Below are positions 14,275 to 16,573 of a stretch of DNA of 16,573 nt, in pieces. The DNA is from G039029935 sp039029935 (GTDB taxonomy: Bacteria > Chloroflexota > Anaerolineae > Caldilineales > Caldilineaceae). The DNA is taken from assembly GCA_039029935.1 (NCBI GenBank), contig JBCCFC010000123.1:1-16573 (forward strand). The letters are read 5' to 3'. Position numbers and translations under genes: made by a program. The number at the start of each line of letters is the position of its first letter. The first letter of the stretch is position 1. The notes below the pieces were generated by a model. It was not told the DNA's origin. It saw nothing but the letters and a program-made list of their open reading frames with translations, and made no database searches.

Positions 14275-15186
14275 CTATGGTGCCGTATAGGCAATCCACT
14301 GTGCCTCAGCCCTTGTCACTTGTGTATCACTCCATGTGCCAAATACAAGATCAAAACCCGTTGTGGTCACGTTATACTCCTTGACAAAAAGCTTAACACT
14401 TGTGCCATCGTTATAATTAAACTGGGATAGTGATACTACGATGTTTGGCATTTCTAAAAAACTTTTGGTGAAAGTAATGGTTTCGGTATAGCGACGATGA
14501 CCTGAGCCTTCGTGCAAGGTCCAGCCTTCATTATTGGCACTGCGCTCAACCTCACCACTTTCGATTACAGGTAACTGAATGTCAGCACCCAATTTTTCTT
14601 GCGTAACAGACCCAGCCGCCAGTGTATCGGTGGTAACACTGCCCAACGCCAGCTTGTCTGCTGTGATGCTTGCGTCAGGCACAGACAGGGCAATTTCTGC
14701 ATAAACGGCATGAGAGACTCGCCCCAGCCGCACCCGTGGACTCATCTCCGTTCCCGTATCAATGGTTATACCCAGATAGAGGATGTCATTCTCAGTAAAC
14801 ACGCTTTGCGCCAGCGGCGTTATCGACCCCAGCAACACATCGAACAGACCCTCTTGGATCGTGATAGTCTGATTTTCTGCCCACAGAGAGACGCCGCCAT
14901 TCTCTTCTGCATACAGATTAAAGCTCATCGCCTGTGTGCCAGAGATGGGTGTCCCATCCAGATTGGCTAAATGGCCTTGATAAGAAATCGTCGTTGTTGT
15001 GTCAGTCGTGATTTCCGCTGTGACGCTCTCTGTGACTGCCGAAGTTGTAGACAGGCTTGACGCTTCATGCGTAACCGCGCTGCTGTTCTGCACCCAATAG
15101 ACACTGCTGACGAGAAGCAATGTAAAGAGGATGTTGCCCGGTGATGGCAGTACCCACATTAACCAATTTCGTTTTTTGTTGTCCAT
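14275..15186 (-). CDS. Secreted or membrane-anchored protein with C-terminal H-type lectin domain
   Basis: 303 residues from ATG 15186, chosen because AAAGGAG at 15192-15198 lies 5 nt upstream; the frame extends 20 codons further without such a site. A hydrophobic segment at about 17-32 (ILFTLLLVSSVYWV) is a signal anchor or signal peptide. A Ser/Thr-rich stretch (35-66) leads into a domain of about 67-165 (ISYQGHLANLDGTPISG, then LWAENQ, GLFDVLLGS, LYLGITI and MSPRVRL), a beta-rich module common in secreted and tail-fibre-like bacterial proteins. A short stalk with two SVT words follows (168-200). The C-terminal part (about 208-300) fits the H-type lectin domain: an early SGEV strand, TITFTKSFLEMPNIVVSL, YNVTTTGFDLVFGTW and a terminal AQWIAY. 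Family members bind Gal or GalNAc; specificity here is inferred. It lacks the LPxVxR tail of its neighbours. Confidence 0.8.
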   Translation of the reverse strand: MDNKKRNWLMWVLPSPGNILFTLLLVSSVYWVQNSSAVTHEASSLSTTSAVTESVTAEITTDTTTTISYQGHLANLDGTPISGTQAMSFNLYAEENGGVSLWAENQTITIQEGLFDVLLGSITPLAQSVFTENDILYLGITIDTGTEMSPRVRLGRVSHAVYAEIALSVPDASITADKLALGSVTTDTLAAGSVTQEKLGADIQLPVIESGEVERSANNEGWTLHEGSGHRRYTETITFTKSFLEMPNIVVSLSQFNYNDGTSVKLFVKEYNVTTTGFDLVFGTWSDTQVTRAEAQWIAYTAP

Positions 15187-15191
15187 GTTGG

Positions 15192-15198
15192 CTCCTTT
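15192..15198 (-). promoter_or_regulatory. Ribosome binding site deciding the start of the lectin gene
   Basis: AAAGGAG on the minus strand, 5 nt before ATG 15186-15184. Confidence 0.75.
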
Positions 15199-15383
15199 GA
15201 ATAAACTAGACAGATATGCATTGAATGATAGATGAATCGTATTCAATGCCAGATGTTTAATGATATTGGTGCAAAATTCGTGACACCAAATGTATGGTGT
15301 GCTATCATGATAATACCGCTAAATTATGGCAGAAATAAGTAAGGGTGATGCGTCATTCTTTAGGGTCTATCATCTCCATCATA

Positions 15384-15434
15384 AATAAACACCATTTTTG
15401 TCGAAATTCCCGAACGAATTTGGCACAAATTTTA
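15384..15434. repeat. 51-bp intergenic repeat, copy B
   Basis: It matches 8129-8179 at about 44 of 51 bases, with the perfect inverted repeat AAATTC-N6-GAATTT conserved inside. It lies between the methyltransferase terminator and the lectin gene, about 200 nt upstream of the lectin start. The rest of this gap (15199-15383) holds no gene that I can see. Confidence 0.65.
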
Positions 15435-15449
15435 ATTGACAGAAAAAAG

Positions 15450-15478
15450 AAGGCCGACTTTTCGCAAAAGTCGGCCTT
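15450..15478 (-). terminator. Intrinsic terminator of the methyltransferase gene
   Basis: Perfect 13-bp arms 15450-15462 and 15466-15478 with a 3-nt loop. On the minus strand the stem is followed by CTTTTTTCT. It starts 7 nt after the methyltransferase stop codon. It could also work in the plus direction, where TTTTC follows, though weakly. Confidence 0.9.
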
Positions 15479-15485
15479 TTCTATC

Positions 15486-16307
15486 CTATGGTCGCTTCAC
15501 AATCACACGTACCCCACCCAAATCCCCTGCATCAATGCGCTCAACAAAAAACTCATAGTTGGTGATGTAGGTGTCGTGGCGCACTTGCCCAAAACGACGC
15601 ACGGTTTCGGATTCCAGTGAGCGGAACATCTCCAGTCGGCCATGCAGAATCTCTCGCCACTGTGCAGATAAATCGTCGGTCTGGATATCGACAAAGCCTG
15701 TATCAGCCAGCAGCGCATGGTACTCGTCTATACTGAGGATGCGTTCGGCGGCAAAGGTGGTGGCAAAGCGTTGACGATGCATTGTGGTCAGCGTTGATGC
15801 GGCTGTCCAGTCGGTGAATCCAAGACGACCGCCATGACGTAACATAGCAAAACAGACGGCAAGGAGCTTCTCTTTGTTGGGAATGTGGAGAAATGCTTCT
15901 TGGCTGATGACCGCATCAAATCGGCCAGGCATCTCAAGCTTGGTGACATCTCCCTGCGAAAAGGTGACTTGTTCTGCTAACCCCACGCGCCCGGTCAGTC
16001 GCGTCGCCCCATTGACACGCGATTGGTTGAGGTCTACGCCATGCACACGACAACCGTAGTGTGCTGCCAAGTAACGTGCGGGACCACCCATGCCCGAACA
16101 GAGGTCAATCACATGGTCTTTGTCTGAGAGTTGTAATGCCGTGGCAAGCGCATCATTTGCTGCCAGTCCGCCATAATGGTCTTGGTCATAGGGATAGAGG
16201 TCGGCAGGGGTGAGCGTATCCAGCGATTTCCCTGCCTCTTGAAGTTTGCTCAGAATTTCAGCTTCGTTGATGGGATGCTCGTCATAAAATGTTTGGATAT
16301 CGATCAT
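15486..16307 (-). CDS. Class I SAM-dependent methyltransferase
   Basis: 273 residues; ATG 16307 has AAGGAA at 16313-16318, 5 nt upstream. The Rossmann-type core is clear: motif I VIDLCSGMGGPARYLA (66-81), the acidic end of strand 2 in VHGVDLN (88-94), QGDVTKL (118-124) and motif IV DAVISQEAFLHI (131-142), followed by GGRLGFTDW (159-167). The layout is that of small-molecule methyltransferases related to UbiE, sarcosine/glycine and phosphoethanolamine enzymes. The C-terminal part (about 190-273) is helical, with an aromatic NYEFFVER near the end. No signal peptide is present, so it is cytoplasmic. The substrate cannot be named. It is a separate transcription unit with its own terminator, so a link with the protease genes is not implied. 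Confidence 0.88.
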   Translation of the reverse strand: MIDIQTFYDEHPINEAEILSKLQEAGKSLDTLTPADLYPYDQDHYGGLAANDALATALQLSDKDHVIDLCSGMGGPARYLAAHYGCRVHGVDLNQSRVNGATRLTGRVGLAEQVTFSQGDVTKLEMPGRFDAVISQEAFLHIPNKEKLLAVCFAMLRHGGRLGFTDWTAASTLTTMHRQRFATTFAAERILSIDEYHALLADTGFVDIQTDDLSAQWREILHGRLEMFRSLESETVRRFGQVRHDTYITNYEFFVERIDAGDLGGVRVIVKRP

Positions 16308-16312
16308 GATGG

Positions 16313-16318
16313 TTCCTT
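16313..16318 (-). promoter_or_regulatory. Ribosome binding site of the methyltransferase gene
   Basis: AAGGAA on the minus strand, 5 nt before ATG 16307-16305. Confidence 0.65.
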
Positions 16319-16329
16319 ATTAAAAAAGT

Positions 16330-16361
16330 TTTCAGCACTTCAGCATTTCAGCATTTCAGCA
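16330..16361. repeat. 8-bp tandem repeat, four units, in the methyltransferase leader
   Basis: Minus-strand unit TGCTGAAA (one unit ends in G) repeated four times without gaps, 22 nt upstream of the ATG. Confidence 0.85.
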
Positions 16362-16363
16362 CA

Positions 16364-16403
16364 CTGACTGGCTGACTGACTGACAAGCTGACAAGCTGAC
16401 TAG
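16364..16403. repeat. CTGA-based short tandem repeats
   Basis: Imperfect CTGACTGA runs followed by two AAGCTGAC units. Adjacent to the 8-bp array, they make about 75 bp of slippage-prone leader. Confidence 0.75.
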
Positions 16404-16424
16404 CTTTTCCTATGCACTAAAAAG

Positions 16425-16461
16425 AAAGAGGCTGCGCTTCAAGATGAAACGCAGCCTCTTT
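16425..16461 (-). terminator. Intrinsic terminator of a gene beyond the right edge
   Basis: Perfect 12-bp arms 16425-16436 and 16450-16461 with a 13-nt loop that can add a short TTC-GAA pairing. On the minus strand a CTTTTTAG tail follows. It separates the methyltransferase unit from whatever lies to the right. Confidence 0.8.
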
Positions 16462-16475
16462 GACGATTCTATGGT

Positions 16476-16492
16476 ACAGGTTGGCAACCTGT
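16476..16492. repeat. Small palindrome, GGC loop
   Basis: ACAGGTT and AACCTGT pair around GGC. It is of the same type as the small palindromes at 11407-11425 and 11438-11456. Confidence 0.5.
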
Positions 16493-16530
16493 TTTACTGT
16501 CCATGTGTACTGATTACGGGTCTACCGAGT

Positions 16531-16563
16531 ACTGACCCACAGATTACTGACCCACAGATTACT
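16531..16563. repeat. 15-bp tandem repeat at the window end
   Basis: Unit ACTGACCCACAGATT occurs twice exactly, with a third partial copy (ACT). No coding frame is convincing between 16462 and 16573. Confidence 0.85.
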
Positions 16564-16573
16564 TTAGAACAAC

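Noticed and set aside
16494..16573. Minus-strand open frame of about 25 codons running in from the right edge
   Set aside because: Built largely of the 15-bp tandem repeat, with no recognisable protein features; too short to support as a gene end.

Overview
The window looks like part of a bacterial chromosome (or metagenome contig) of moderate G+C. It is most likely from a filamentous Chloroflexota lineage such as the Anaerolineae, Caldilineae or Ardenticatenia. The evidence is stylistic rather than phylogenetic: large secreted mosaic proteins, long Thr-Pro linkers, pre-peptidase (PPC) domains, glycine-rich solenoid domains and short C-terminal tails of the form LPxVxR. No rRNA, tRNA, CRISPR, transposase or phage gene is visible. 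All recognisable genes lie on the minus strand, so transcription runs from right to left.

Layout in transcription order: a minus-strand terminator of an unseen upstream gene (about 16425-16461) and short tandem repeats; a SAM-dependent methyltransferase (15486-16307) with its own terminator; a secreted or anchored H-type lectin protein (14275-15186); then five consecutive relatives of one secreted protease family (11460-14147, 8182-11133, 3985-8037, 784-3744, and a 5' part at 1-731). The four complete relatives share a Sec signal peptide, a variable N-terminal module, Thr-Pro linker(s), a PPC domain, a legumain-like C13 cysteine peptidase domain (His in a DHG motif, Cys in an EAC-x-[SA]-G-S motif), a D-x-D-G-D-G calcium-loop motif, an Ig-like C-terminal domain and a final LPxV[KST]R. 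The variable modules are a duplicated module of about 55 residues (11460-14147), leucine-rich repeats plus FN3 (8182-11133), a duplicated glycine-rich domain of about 375 residues (3985-8037), and a second PPC-C13 unit that has lost its catalytic Cys (784-3744).

The fifth relative (1-731) is cut after the first strand of its C13 domain and continues in frame into an internal piece of gamma-glutamyltransferase. Base composition changes at the junction near 120-128. This is either a real fusion or an assembly chimera.

My reading is that the locus is a tandem, diversifying family of cell-surface or secreted legumain-type proteases. The catalytic and C-terminal parts stay constant while the adhesive N-termini are swapped, and a lectin lies beside them. 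The common C-terminal tail suggests a shared sorting or anchoring route. Two intergenic elements, each present at two places (8063-8095 with 11193-11271, and 8129-8179 with 15384-15434), may be shared regulatory sites or small dispersed repeats.
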